Assembly (NCBI GenBank): GCA_020247055.1
Contig: JADCJL010000119.1
Coordinates: 1 to 48,611, forward strand
Reading direction: 5' to 3'
Origin: Acidobacteriaceae bacterium
GTDB taxonomy: Bacteria; Acidobacteriota; Terriglobia; Bryobacterales; Bryobacteraceae
DNA: 48,611 bases
The notes under the pieces are model-generated. The model was not told the origin of the DNA and made no database searches. It saw only the letters and a program-made list of their open reading frames with translations. A program made the translations under genes and the position numbers. The number at the start of each line of letters is the position of its first letter. Within the stretch, counting starts at the first letter, position 1. Positions 24,671 through 33,468 of the stretch are shown piece after piece.

Positions 24671-26835
24671 GCATCGGACAGCGGTGGCTGATGGGGATGT
24701 TGCTTCCTGCCGTGTTCTGGGGCGCGCCGGCGATCACTAAGATGAAGCCGCTGGGCGGGCTGCGCGGCGCCGCCGTGCGTATGGAGCTATCGGGCTCCGA
24801 GTTGGCTAACGTTGTGGGCGCCGACTTCGATACCCCGGAGATTCGCTGGCAGCGCACCCTGTCGGCGTCGAGTCGGCAGGTGGAAGGCGAGATCGTCATC
24901 GGCGCCGGGGCGGGGCTTGGGCCGCACCTGATGACCCTGCGCACCCTCGATGGCCATGCGGAAACCATGCTCTTCTACGTGGGCCAATTCCCGGCCGTGC
25001 CCGACACCGAGCCGAACGACACGCCGAGCAAAGCGCAGCCGATTCCGGCCCTTCCGGCTGAAATCTACGGCGAGATCGGCGCCGTCGAGGACTCGGACTA
25101 CTTCGCCTTCGACGTGCAGGCCGGCGAAAGGCTCAACTTCGAACTGCGCGCCTATGAGTACGGTTCGCAACTGGAAGCCAAGCTCCACCTCTACGATGCC
25201 GGCGGACACCGCGTGGCGTTCAACGATGACTCCTCAGACTTTGATGACAACCCGGCCCTAACCCATCGCTTCGCCGCCGCGGGCCGCTACTTCGCCCACG
25301 TTGACCTGTACCGCGGTCCGCGCGCTTACGGCGCCCGCGTCAATAACTCCTATGTGCTGCGGATCTCGCGGCTGCCCGCGCTGCACCACCTCTCGCGCCT
25401 CGGCGCGGCGCCCGGCGCCACCGTCCGGTTCACCGTGGGCGGGGAAGGCCTCGACGGCGCTTCCGGTGGAATGCTCACGCAGGCTCGGCGCGCCGAGTAC
25501 TTCCGCATGACCTATCCCACGACGATCCCGATCGCGGCCGAAGCGACGCGCCCGCAGCTTCTGCGGGGTGAGATCGTGCGGCGGCAGGCGGATCAGATTG
25601 AGATGGAGTTCCGTCTACCCGCCGGGATGCCGCCCGGCTTGTGGCGGCTCTCGGTCGCCGGTAAGGCGGGCGTGGCTGAAGGCGGCCTGTTCGAAATCGC
25701 GCCGGCGGCCGAGTTCGGCGAAGGGACGGAGCTCGACGCCCGCGGCGCCGGGGAGATTGCCGTCAATGGGATTCTCGCCGCGCCCCGCGAAAAAGATGCC
25801 TACCGGCTTCGCGTCAAGGCGGGCCAGCCGCTGCACATCTGGACCCTCTCGGCGCAACTGGGCCAGCCGGAATTGGATACGGTTATCGAACTCCGTTCGC
25901 TCGACGGCAAACTGCTGCAGGAGAGCGACGATGCCGTCACCGGAATCGCCTCGCTGGGCAACGCCGATAGCAGCCTGTTTTATACGCCTGCGGCTGACGA
26001 GGTGCTGCTGCTGACCCTCCGCGACCGGCAAAATCGCGGCGGTCCCGCCTATGCCTACCGTCTACGGCTGCGGCCGGAAAGCCCGCGCTTTCAACTCTGG
26101 ACCCTGCCCGAAAATCTGACGATCTCGCGCGGCGGCAGCGCCGAACTGACGGTACAGATGGCGCGGGAGCCAGGATTTGAAAAGGAGGAGGTGAGCGTGT
26201 GGGTGGAAGGGATACCCGGCATGGCAGAGCCTCCCCGCGCCCGGTTTCGCGCGGACCAGGCCTGGGAACCCGGCGCCGATCTCCTCCAACAGATTACGCC
26301 GGAGGTCCAGATCCCGCTCCGGATTCCAGCCGGCGTCGCCCCCGGGCAGTACACCATCCGCGTGTTGGGGGTTGCCGCGAAAGAAGAGCAGCAGCCCGGT
26401 CGCCGGATTATTGAAGCGCATGCGAACCTGAAACGCGGTCCGTTAAATGGCCTGTTCAACTATACGCGGCGGCCCCTCGCGGCAGTGACGTTGAGCGTGG
26501 TGGAGCCCATGACGGCCGAACTCAAAACCGAGATGACCGCCCTCGAGGTACCGGCCGGTGGAGCGGCGCGCCTCCGGCTGGGCTTGACGAACGTGCCCGG
26601 CGGGTCGCCGGTGGTGCTGCGCGGGCTGCCGGAGACGGTAGCGTGGCGGCAGGTGGCCAGTTCGCCGCAGAGCGTCGAGTTTGAACTCGTGGCGTCGCCC
26701 GCGCTGGCCGGTAAGAGCTTCTCCTTCACGGCGGAGGCCAGCATCCGCGGACGCTGGACGGCCTCGCGCGAGGTGCAGTTGAAAGTCGATGTAGCACCGG
26801 CCTCCGCCCCCACCGAATCACGCGGCGTGCGCTAG
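24667..26835 (+). CDS. Exported protein with bacterial pre-peptidase C-terminal (PPC) domains
   Basis: A 722-residue secreted, largely beta-sandwich protein without a recognisable catalytic domain. A signal peptide covers about the first 20 residues (L-M-G-M-L-L-P-A-V-F-W-G-A). A PPC domain spans about 113-235, with the hallmark D-T-E-P-N-D-T opening and the D-S-D-Y-F-A-F-D-V-Q-A-G-E core. A second PPC-like unit lies at about 350-475 (K-D-A-Y-R-L-R-V-K-A-G-Q), and an Ig-like tail follows. GTG start overlaps the DUF1501 stop (GTGA), so it is translationally coupled. PPC proteins regularly accompany DUF1501 and DUF1549/1553 genes in Planctomycetes and Acidobacteria, suggesting that all three form a cell-surface or periplasmic assembly. 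It ends seven bases from the convergent sulfatase gene. Confidence 0.83.
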   Translation: MSIGQRWLMGMLLPAVFWGAPAITKMKPLGGLRGAAVRMELSGSELANVVGADFDTPEIRWQRTLSASSRQVEGEIVIGAGAGLGPHLMTLRTLDGHAETMLFYVGQFPAVPDTEPNDTPSKAQPIPALPAEIYGEIGAVEDSDYFAFDVQAGERLNFELRAYEYGSQLEAKLHLYDAGGHRVAFNDDSSDFDDNPALTHRFAAAGRYFAHVDLYRGPRAYGARVNNSYVLRISRLPALHHLSRLGAAPGATVRFTVGGEGLDGASGGMLTQARRAEYFRMTYPTTIPIAAEATRPQLLRGEIVRRQADQIEMEFRLPAGMPPGLWRLSVAGKAGVAEGGLFEIAPAAEFGEGTELDARGAGEIAVNGILAAPREKDAYRLRVKAGQPLHIWTLSAQLGQPELDTVIELRSLDGKLLQESDDAVTGIASLGNADSSLFYTPAADEVLLLTLRDRQNRGGPAYAYRLRLRPESPRFQLWTLPENLTISRGGSAELTVQMAREPGFEKEEVSVWVEGIPGMAEPPRARFRADQAWEPGADLLQQITPEVQIPLRIPAGVAPGQYTIRVLGVAAKEEQQPGRRIIEAHANLKRGPLNGLFNYTRRPLAAVTLSVVEPMTAELKTEMTALEVPAGGAARLRLGLTNVPGGSPVVLRGLPETVAWRQVASSPQSVEFELVASPALAGKSFSFTAEASIRGRWTASREVQLKVDVAPASAPTESRGVR

Positions 26836-26842
26836 AACAGCG

Positions 26843-28165
26843 CTACCGGGTGAGCGGATCCGTCATGCCCGCGCGCCACCGCCCGTACTCGGCCTCAAGA
26901 TTGCTTACGATCTCTGGCCGTTCGGCGGCCATATCGTGCTGCTCGCCGGGGTCGGCGTCGAGATCGAACAACTGCCAATCGGTATCCTCGGCCAGCCGGA
27001 TCAGCTTCCAACGGCCCTGGCGGATCGCGCGGTTATACTTGCCCGGCACCGGGCGCTGCTTGCCGCGCGGACCCAGCCACGGGCGGTTCTCCCAGCAAAG
27101 CACCGGGTGGGGGACGGCCGGGTTCGCTCCCGTGAGATAAGGCAGCAGGTCGACGCCGTCAAACGGGCGCTCCGTGGGTGGAGAGCCGCCCGCGGCGGCC
27201 AGCAGCGTTGGTGCAATGTCCATAGTCGAGACGACCCGCGAATAACGGCGACCCGCGGGCACATGGCCGGGCCACGCCACGATCATCGGCACGCGGATGC
27301 CCCCTTCCCAGAGGTCGAATTTGTAGCCGCGAAGCGGGGCGTTGCGCGCGGTGTTCCGGGTGTGGGGCGGCGTATGATTGCCGCCGCCACCGTTGTCGTT
27401 GACGTAGACAATCAGGGTGTTGCGTTCGAGCCCGAGTTCCCGGACCGCCTCGAGCACCCGGCCAATGTTACGATCCATGGCGCGCACCATGCCGGCGTAC
27501 GTGCGCCGGTCCGGGCTGGTAGACTCGCCGCCCGTGCGGTCCCCCTCCGGCGCCTCGAGCGGGGCGTGTGGCGCGTTGAAGCCGAGATAGAGAAAGAACG
27601 GCCGGGCGCGACTCTTCCGGATAAACCCCACCGCCTCCTTGCCAAAGAAATCGGTCAAATACTCCGGCGTCGTAAACGGTTGGTTGTTCCTGTAAAGCTT
27701 GGCGGGAGGGAAGTAAGCCGACATGCCGCCTTCAATACCCACCCATTCATCGAATCCCCGTTGATCGGGCGTGGGCCCGTTGGGAGGGAAACGGTTTCCG
27801 CTCAGGTGCCATTTGCCGACCAGAGCGGTGGCGTAGCCCAGTTTCTTCAGGCGCATCGCCAGCGTGGTCTCTTCGAAAAAGAGACGCACCTCGTGGGGCT
27901 CGTACAGGTTGTCGTAGATGCCGAACCGCTCGTGGTAGCGGCCCGTGTTGATGCCCATGCGCGAGGGCACGCAGATCGGCGCCGTCGAGTAGGCCTGCGC
28001 GAACAGCGTGCCCGCTCTGGCCAGACGGTCCAGGTTCGGAGTGGCAATCTCAGAGGCGCCAAATAGCGGCAGGTCCCCGTAGCCAAGGTCGTCCGAGAGG
28101 ATCAGGATCAGATTCGGCCGCGCCGGCCGCGCGGCCAGAGATGCCAGGAAGGATCTTCGCGTCAT
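26843..28165 (-). CDS. Sulfatase (type I, formylglycine-dependent)
   Basis: A 440-residue arylsulfatase-family enzyme that would remove sulphate esters from an organic, probably carbohydrate, substrate. The metal-binding opening is I-L-S-D25-D26-L-G-Y-G-D. The maturation motif is C65-V-P-S-R in A-P-I-C-V-P-S-R-M-G-I-N-T-G, where the cysteine should be converted to formylglycine. Further conserved segments are G-K-W-H-L and Y-V-N-D-N-G-G. The N-terminus, M-T-R-R-S-F-L-A-S-L-A-A, looks like a very short twin-arginine leader, so export is likely but not certain. No formylglycine-generating enzyme is encoded in the window. It stands alone between a convergent PPC gene and the formaldehyde dehydrogenase gene upstream. 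Confidence 0.9.
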   Translation of the reverse strand: MTRRSFLASLAARPARPNLILILSDDLGYGDLPLFGASEIATPNLDRLARAGTLFAQAYSTAPICVPSRMGINTGRYHERFGIYDNLYEPHEVRLFFEETTLAMRLKKLGYATALVGKWHLSGNRFPPNGPTPDQRGFDEWVGIEGGMSAYFPPAKLYRNNQPFTTPEYLTDFFGKEAVGFIRKSRARPFFLYLGFNAPHAPLEAPEGDRTGGESTSPDRRTYAGMVRAMDRNIGRVLEAVRELGLERNTLIVYVNDNGGGGNHTPPHTRNTARNAPLRGYKFDLWEGGIRVPMIVAWPGHVPAGRRYSRVVSTMDIAPTLLAAAGGSPPTERPFDGVDLLPYLTGANPAVPHPVLCWENRPWLGPRGKQRPVPGKYNRAIRQGRWKLIRLAEDTDWQLFDLDADPGEQHDMAAERPEIVSNLEAEYGRWRAGMTDPLTR

Positions 28166-28191
28166 GACAGAGCAGGCTCCAGAATAAGAAA

Positions 28192-28233
28192 CCCGCTCCC
28201 GCCTGCGGTTCGCAAACCACGGACGGGAGCGGG
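28192..28233 (-). terminator. Rho-independent terminator of the formaldehyde dehydrogenase gene
   Basis: CCCGCTCCCG (28192-28201) and CGGGAGCGGG (28224-28233) form a perfect 10-bp stem, with a small inner TGCG/CGCA stem (28204-28214). Read on the minus strand the stem is followed by TTTCTTATT, giving a U-rich tail 26 bp after the fdhA stop. Confidence 0.7.
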
Positions 28234-28258
28234 CGGAAGCAACCAGACCGAGAGCGGC

Positions 28259-29461
28259 CTAGTGGACCATGTTGTGCGGGTCGATCACGAACTTCTTGGC
28301 CGCGCCCTTGTCGAAGTCGAGATAGCCCTGCGGCGACTGATCGAGGCCAATCATCGTGACGCCCACCGCCTTGGCCGGATGCACCTTGCCGTAGAGAATC
28401 GCGTTCATCAGGTTCCGGTGGTAGCGCATCACCGGGCACTGACCGGTGCAGAAGGTGTGGGACTTGGCCCACCCAAGACCGATGCGGATGCCCAGCATGC
28501 CGATCTTGGCGTTGGCGTCCACGCCGCCCGGGTCGCCCGTCACGTACAGCCCGGGGATGCCGATGCCGCCGCCGGCCGTCGTAACGTCCATCAGCGAATT
28601 CAGCACCGTCGCCGGCCGTTCCACACTGGCTTCGGCCCCGTGGCCGCGCGCCTCAAAGCCCACGCAGTCCACCGAGCAATCCACTTCGGGCACGCCGACA
28701 ATCTGCGCAATCTGTTCGGCCAGGCTCGCGCTCTTCTTGAGATCCACCACCTCGCAGCCGAAGCTCTTGGCCTGCGCCAGCCGCTCGTCGATGAGGTCGC
28801 CAACAATCACGCACGCCGCGCCCAGCAACTGGCAGCTCACCGCGCAAGCCAGACCCACCGGCCCGGCGCCGGCCACATAAACGATGCTGCCCGGGCCCAC
28901 GCCCGCCGTGACGGCGCCGTGGAAGCCGGTCGGGAAGATGTCGCTCAGCAGCGTCAGGTCGCCAATCTTAGCCAGCGCCTGGTCCCGGTCCGGGAACTTC
29001 AGCAGGTTGAAGTCGGCGTAGGGAACCATCACATATTCGGCCTGTCCCCCGATCCAGCCACCCATGTCGACGTAGCCGTAAGCGGCGCCGGGGCGAGCGG
29101 GATTCACGTTCAGACAAATGCCCGTCTTGCCGGACTTGCAGTTCTTACAGCGCCCGCAGGCGATGTTGAAGGGCACGCTTACAATGTCGCCCTTCTTGAG
29201 GTACTCGACGTCGCGGCCGCACTCGATCACTTCGCCCGTGATCTCATGGCCGAGGACCAGGCCCGTGGGCGCAGTCGTCCTGCCGCGCACCATGTGCTGG
29301 TCGCTCCCGCAGATATTCGTCGTCACGATACGGAGAATAACCCCGTGCTGGCAGGGCCGGGGCAACGCGCCCGGGACATCCAACTCCAACTTCGGGAAAT
29401 CAATTGACTGGACCTCGACCTTGCCAGGTCCCATATATACAACGCCACGGTTAGTTGCCAT
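28259..29461 (-). CDS. fdhA: Glutathione-independent formaldehyde dehydrogenase (zinc- and NAD-dependent)
   Basis: A 400-residue medium-chain dehydrogenase oxidising formaldehyde to formate with tightly bound NAD in the cytoplasm. Catalytic zinc ligands are C51 (T-N-I-C-G-S-D-Q-H) and H72 with E73 (G-H-E-I-T-G-E-V). The structural zinc cysteines are C102, C105, C108 and C116, the same spacing as in the Pseudomonas putida enzyme. The NAD loop is V-A-G-A-G-P-V-G-L-A. The long inserted regions (for example around G-Y-V-D-M-G-G-W-I-G-G-Q-A-E-Y-V) and overall length fit the formaldehyde dismutase/dehydrogenase group rather than ordinary alcohol dehydrogenases. The ATG has GAGG five bases upstream. 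It is monocistronic, divergent from TonB receptor 3, and ends with a strong terminator. Confidence 0.9.
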   Translation of the reverse strand: MATNRGVVYMGPGKVEVQSIDFPKLELDVPGALPRPCQHGVILRIVTTNICGSDQHMVRGRTTAPTGLVLGHEITGEVIECGRDVEYLKKGDIVSVPFNIACGRCKNCKSGKTGICLNVNPARPGAAYGYVDMGGWIGGQAEYVMVPYADFNLLKFPDRDQALAKIGDLTLLSDIFPTGFHGAVTAGVGPGSIVYVAGAGPVGLACAVSCQLLGAACVIVGDLIDERLAQAKSFGCEVVDLKKSASLAEQIAQIVGVPEVDCSVDCVGFEARGHGAEASVERPATVLNSLMDVTTAGGGIGIPGLYVTGDPGGVDANAKIGMLGIRIGLGWAKSHTFCTGQCPVMRYHRNLMNAILYGKVHPAKAVGVTMIGLDQSPQGYLDFDKGAAKKFVIDPHNMVH

Positions 29462-29521
29462 TTGGCCTCGATCACATCATAATCCGGAGCGCAGGTCAAG
29501 CCTTTCGTGAAGATTCCTCCC

Positions 29522-29550
29522 TTGACACCGTATAGGTGATAGTGATATCT
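29522..29550 (+). promoter_or_regulatory. Predicted promoter of TonB receptor 3
   Basis: TTGACA (29522-29527) is a consensus -35. ATATCT (29545-29550) follows at a 17-base spacing, and the spacer holds a TGATAGTGATA repeat. A start near 29557 would leave about ten leader bases, with no Shine-Dalgarno sequence before the ATG at 29567. Confidence 0.5.
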
Positions 29551-29566
29551 CTTCTCCACCCAACTT

Positions 29567-32500
29567 ATGGTCCGCCTTTCCATTCTCCTGGCGCTCCTCG
29601 CCCTCTCTCTCGAAGCCCAGAACGCACAGCTGCGGGGCTTGATTTCCGATCCCTCCGGATCCTCCGTACCTGGTGCGTCGCTCACCATTACCAACATGGC
29701 CACGGGTGTGGCCCGTTCGACGGCATCCAACGAACAAGGCCTCTACACCCTGCCCACCCTGCCCCCCGGTAAGTACACGATTGCCGTCACCCGGGAAGGC
29801 TTCAAATCGGTCCAGCAGAAAAATCTCGTCCTCCAGATCGGCGACCTCATCACCCTCGACATCCGCCTCGAAGTGGGCGCCTCCTCCCAGTCCATCGACG
29901 TTGTCGCCGAAATGCCGCTCCTCCGCAAAGACGACGCCCAGACCGGCCTCGTCATCGACAACAAGCGCATTCAGGAACTCCCCCAGTACAATCGCAACGC
30001 TCTCGCCTTTGCCCAACTCGCGCCTAACGTTAACGGCACCGCGGACCAGCAGGGCTACTCGACCGACTTCCGGATCAACGGTGGGCGCACCGCCAAGGCC
30101 GAATACATCATCGACGGCGTCGCGGTCACCACCGGCTTCCGCCACGACGTTCCTCCGTCGGTGCCCTCCATGGAGGCGGTGGGCGAGTTCAAGGTCATCA
30201 CCAACGGACTGTCCGCCGAGTACGGACGCCTCTCCGGTGGCGCCGTCACGCTCGTCACCCGCAGCGGCACCAACGAATTCCACGGTTCGGCCTATGAGTT
30301 CTTCCGCAATGACAAACTCAACGCCAACGACTGGAACTCCAACCGCTTCGGCCGTGCCAAGGGCGTCTTCCACGACAACGTCTTCGGCGGCGCCCTCGGC
30401 GGACCCGTCTGGATCCCCAAAATCTACAAGGGCAAAGACCGCACGTTCTTCTTCGTCAACTACGAAGGCACCCGCCGCCGCACCGGCTCAAACGCCCAAT
30501 TGGCCGGTGTGCCCTCCGACCTCGAACGCGCCGGCGACTTCTCCCAGTCGCTGATCGACAACGGCGCCCGCGTGCAAATCTCCGATCCCCTCACCGCCCG
30601 CGCCGAGGGCGGCCGCGTGGTCCGCTCCGCCTTCCCCGGTAACCGCATCCCGGCCTCACGCATCGATCCCCTTTCGAAGATCTTCCTCGACTTCTACCCG
30701 CGTCCCAACACCCCGCCGCGCCCCAACTCCTCGCACGACCAGAACTTCATCGGCTCGGCCTCCACGCCCCTCGACAACGACCGCTGGACCGGCCGCCTCG
30801 ACCAGAACTGGTCCTCCAAACACAACTCCCACTTCACCATCACGCAGTTCTCCGAATTCTCCGCCGGCGTCCGCTGGCTCTCGGCCCTGCAGCCCGTAAC
30901 CACCAACGATACGCGCGCCTTCACCATGGCCTTTGACCATAACTACCTGCTCAACTCCTCCACCATCCTGAACTTCCGCCTCGGGGCCGTGCGCTCGGTG
31001 GCCTTCTCCGGCGCGCAGGTGGATGCCGACGGGGCCGCCTGGGGCCTTTCTCCCGAGGTCATCAACCTGCTCGGCGGCACGAAGAATCGGGTGCCTTCGC
31101 TGGGCACGGCCGACACGATCAACGCCCTCGGCGGCGGGTCGGTCGCCGATAACCGTGACACCATCTACTCCGGCCAGTTCTCCGTGCAGAAACTCACCGG
31201 CCGCCACACCCTCAAGTTCGGCTACGAGCACCGGCGCTACTACTCCAACATCTACTCGGGCGGCTCCTTCTCTTCGGCCTCCATCCGCAGCGCCACCAGC
31301 CAGTACTTCGACGCGCCCAACAACGGCCAGGGCTCCGGCTTTGCCTCCTGGATGCTCGGCGTGGTCGGCGGCGGCTCCGGAACCCAACTCGCCGGCCCCG
31401 CCTCGCTGCAGAACTACCACGGTCTCTTCATCCAGGACGATTTCAAGGTCGCCAAGAATCTCACCATCAACGCCGGCCTCCGCTGGGATTATGAACCGCC
31501 GCGCACGGAGCGCTTCGACCGCCAGACGTTCTGGGACCGCAGCTATAAGTGGCCGGTCAATCCCGCGGCCGGATGGAACTGGAATGCCGCGCTGGCCCAG
31601 GCCGGCGCCACCGGCGCCAACGCACCGACACCCGAATGGACGCAGCAGGGCATCCTCGGCCGCGTTGCGCTGATGGGCACCAAAGAGTACCCCGGCCGCA
31701 CCATGCAGCAACAGCAGTGGGACCGCCTGGGACCGCGGCTCGGCGTAGCCTGGTCGGTCAATCCCAAGACTGTCATCCGCGGCGGCTACGGCCTCATCTG
31801 GATGACCCTCACCGGCAGCTTCCACCTGAACGGCTCCCCCTGGAATATCGGCTACGGAGACGCTGCCCGCCTGATTCAGGGCGGCACGCCCGATGGCGGT
31901 CTGACGTTCCCGCTGCGCTTCTCAAACCCCATGCCGGGTGGCGCGGGCCTCGTCCGGCTGACCCGCGATATTGATGCCCTCAACCGCTCCGTCATGGGCA
32001 ACTGGTTCGTCTCCTCGGCCACCAACCTGAGCCCGGGCTACGAGCACGCCTTCCACTTCGGCCTCCAGCGCGAAGTCGGCTCCGGCGCCAACGCCTGGCT
32101 GCTCGAGGCGAACTACACGGGCAACCTCGGCCGCACCCTCCCCTACTACCTCGGCACCGGCGAGCACATTCTGCCCGATGCTTACAACAAGATCGGCCCC
32201 CTCGGCCTGCGGCTGAACAATCAAGTCGCCAATCCCTACGCTGGCTTCGTTCCGCAATTTACGGGTATGGGCTCGGCGACGATTCCCTTCGGCCGCCTCT
32301 TCCAGCGCAATCCGCTCTGGACTGAGATCTGGACGCTCGGCGAACCGCTCGGTACCTCGAACTACCACGCCGGCTACGTCCAGGCCGAACATCGCTTCTC
32401 GCGCGGCTTCGGCTTCCTGATCAACTACACCTTCTCGAAGCTGCTCAACGACGTCGGCTCCTACGACGGCGGCTTCGGCATGCCCTATCCGCAGGCGGGC

Positions 32501-33157
32501 CTCCCGGTCTCGAATACCTACGGCGTGGCCACCACCGACATCACACACAAGCTGCTGTTCAACTACTCGGTCGAACTCCCGTTTGGCCGCGGCCGCAACT
32601 TCCTCAACTCCCCGAATGGTTTCGGCGCCAACGTCCTCGATCACGTCGTCGGCGGCTGGACGCTGGCCGGGACCACCACCATCCGCTCCGGCGTGCCGAT
32701 TACGGCCCGTACCCCCTCCAATACCGTGGGCGGCCTCGGTTCGAACTGGTACAACATCGGCCACGGGCGCGATTCGCAGCCGGTGTTCGTGCCCGGCGTG
32801 GACTATCGCAACAACGTGAGCGGCCATACGGCGCTCGAAGGTGCCCCCGGCTTCCGGCCGTTCTTCAACCCGGACGCCTTCCGCGTGGTCCGCGATTTCG
32901 AGATCGGCGATGTGCCCTCGACGATGCCGAACTACCGGGCGCCGGGCTTCTCGCAGTGGGATCTGTCGCTGCTCAAGAGCTTCCGCATCTTCTCGGAGAA
33001 GCGGTCGCTACAGCTGCGCATGGAGGCGCAGAACCTGTTCAACAAGATGAATCCCGCCAGTCCCGGAAATGCGATTCTTTCGCGGACTTTCGGGGTGATC
33101 ACCGGCCAGCAGGGTACGCCGCGCCGGATCATGGTGGCCGCTAAGTTCTACTTTTAG
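29567..33157 (+). CDS. TonB-dependent receptor, Oar-like (receptor 3)
   Basis: A 1196-residue outer-membrane transporter. A short signal peptide (M-V-R-L-S-I-L-L-A-L-L-A-L-S-L-E-A-Q) is followed by a carboxypeptidase-regulatory domain (about 20-100, G-L-I-S-D-P-S-G-S-S-V-P-G-A), a plug domain (about 115-235, R-I-N-G-G-R-T, I-I-D-G-V, E-Y-G-R-L-S-G-G-A) and a barrel ending in M-V-A-A-K-F-Y-F. It lies between the divergent fdhA and the convergent MFS gene at 33469, so it appears to be transcribed alone and has no obvious catabolic partner downstream. Its codons end mostly in C, unlike receptor 1, which follows the regional strand bias rather than foreign origin. The start has no visible ribosome site. 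Confidence 0.92.
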   Translation: MVRLSILLALLALSLEAQNAQLRGLISDPSGSSVPGASLTITNMATGVARSTASNEQGLYTLPTLPPGKYTIAVTREGFKSVQQKNLVLQIGDLITLDIRLEVGASSQSIDVVAEMPLLRKDDAQTGLVIDNKRIQELPQYNRNALAFAQLAPNVNGTADQQGYSTDFRINGGRTAKAEYIIDGVAVTTGFRHDVPPSVPSMEAVGEFKVITNGLSAEYGRLSGGAVTLVTRSGTNEFHGSAYEFFRNDKLNANDWNSNRFGRAKGVFHDNVFGGALGGPVWIPKIYKGKDRTFFFVNYEGTRRRTGSNAQLAGVPSDLERAGDFSQSLIDNGARVQISDPLTARAEGGRVVRSAFPGNRIPASRIDPLSKIFLDFYPRPNTPPRPNSSHDQNFIGSASTPLDNDRWTGRLDQNWSSKHNSHFTITQFSEFSAGVRWLSALQPVTTNDTRAFTMAFDHNYLLNSSTILNFRLGAVRSVAFSGAQVDADGAAWGLSPEVINLLGGTKNRVPSLGTADTINALGGGSVADNRDTIYSGQFSVQKLTGRHTLKFGYEHRRYYSNIYSGGSFSSASIRSATSQYFDAPNNGQGSGFASWMLGVVGGGSGTQLAGPASLQNYHGLFIQDDFKVAKNLTINAGLRWDYEPPRTERFDRQTFWDRSYKWPVNPAAGWNWNAALAQAGATGANAPTPEWTQQGILGRVALMGTKEYPGRTMQQQQWDRLGPRLGVAWSVNPKTVIRGGYGLIWMTLTGSFHLNGSPWNIGYGDAARLIQGGTPDGGLTFPLRFSNPMPGGAGLVRLTRDIDALNRSVMGNWFVSSATNLSPGYEHAFHFGLQREVGSGANAWLLEANYTGNLGRTLPYYLGTGEHILPDAYNKIGPLGLRLNNQVANPYAGFVPQFTGMGSATIPFGRLFQRNPLWTEIWTLGEPLGTSNYHAGYVQAEHRFSRGFGFLINYTFSKLLNDVGSYDGGFGMPYPQAGLPVSNTYGVATTDITHKLLFNYSVELPFGRGRNFLNSPNGFGANVLDHVVGGWTLAGTTTIRSGVPITARTPSNTVGGLGSNWYNIGHGRDSQPVFVPGVDYRNNVSGHTALEGAPGFRPFFNPDAFRVVRDFEIGDVPSTMPNYRAPGFSQWDLSLLKSFRIFSEKRSLQLRMEAQNLFNKMNPASPGNAILSRTFGVITGQQGTPRRIMVAAKFYF

Positions 33158-33468
33158 TCCGGCTGGTCCCGCCAGCGCTCGCTCGGCTCCCGGCGTGGGT
33201 TTGCCGTATCCCGGTGGATGCACCCGCATCCACCGACCCCCCGGGCGCCCGAGCGGCGCCAGTTCGAGTTTCGGCACGCGCCAGAATCACCCGCGCCGTA
33301 GCTGGGCATCAGAAAGCTGGGGGACGGCTTTTTGCGCCCGCAGATAGATACGGATCCTGGCAGAAGTTTTCTGAGTTCTGCACCGCGTCCTAACTTGAAT
33401 TGCCGCCAAAGCCCGGTGGCCTTTTGACGTTGGGCCGGCTCTTGACCGTTGCCTTGACCTTGCTCCCT
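33158..33468. other. Intergenic region with several hairpins between converging genes
   Basis: This 311-base gap separates the ends of TonB receptor 3 and the MFS gene. I see no gene in it. It contains GCTGG/CCAGC directly after the stop (33162-33176), a perfect 10-bp hairpin (33212-33235), AAAGC/GCTTT followed by more T residues (33313-33333), GCAGAA/TTCTGC (33360-33381), and a bulged hairpin flanked by A and T runs (33408-33425). The last two could end transcription from both sides. Confidence 0.5.
33212..33235. repeat. Perfect 10-bp inverted repeat with 4-base loop
   Basis: CGGTGGATGC and GCATCCACCG are exact reverse complements around ACCC. CGCTCGG upstream and CCGAGCG downstream can extend it into a longer structure. 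No T-run follows directly, so it may be a 3' mRNA-stabilising stem or a REP-like element rather than a simple terminator. Confidence 0.55.
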
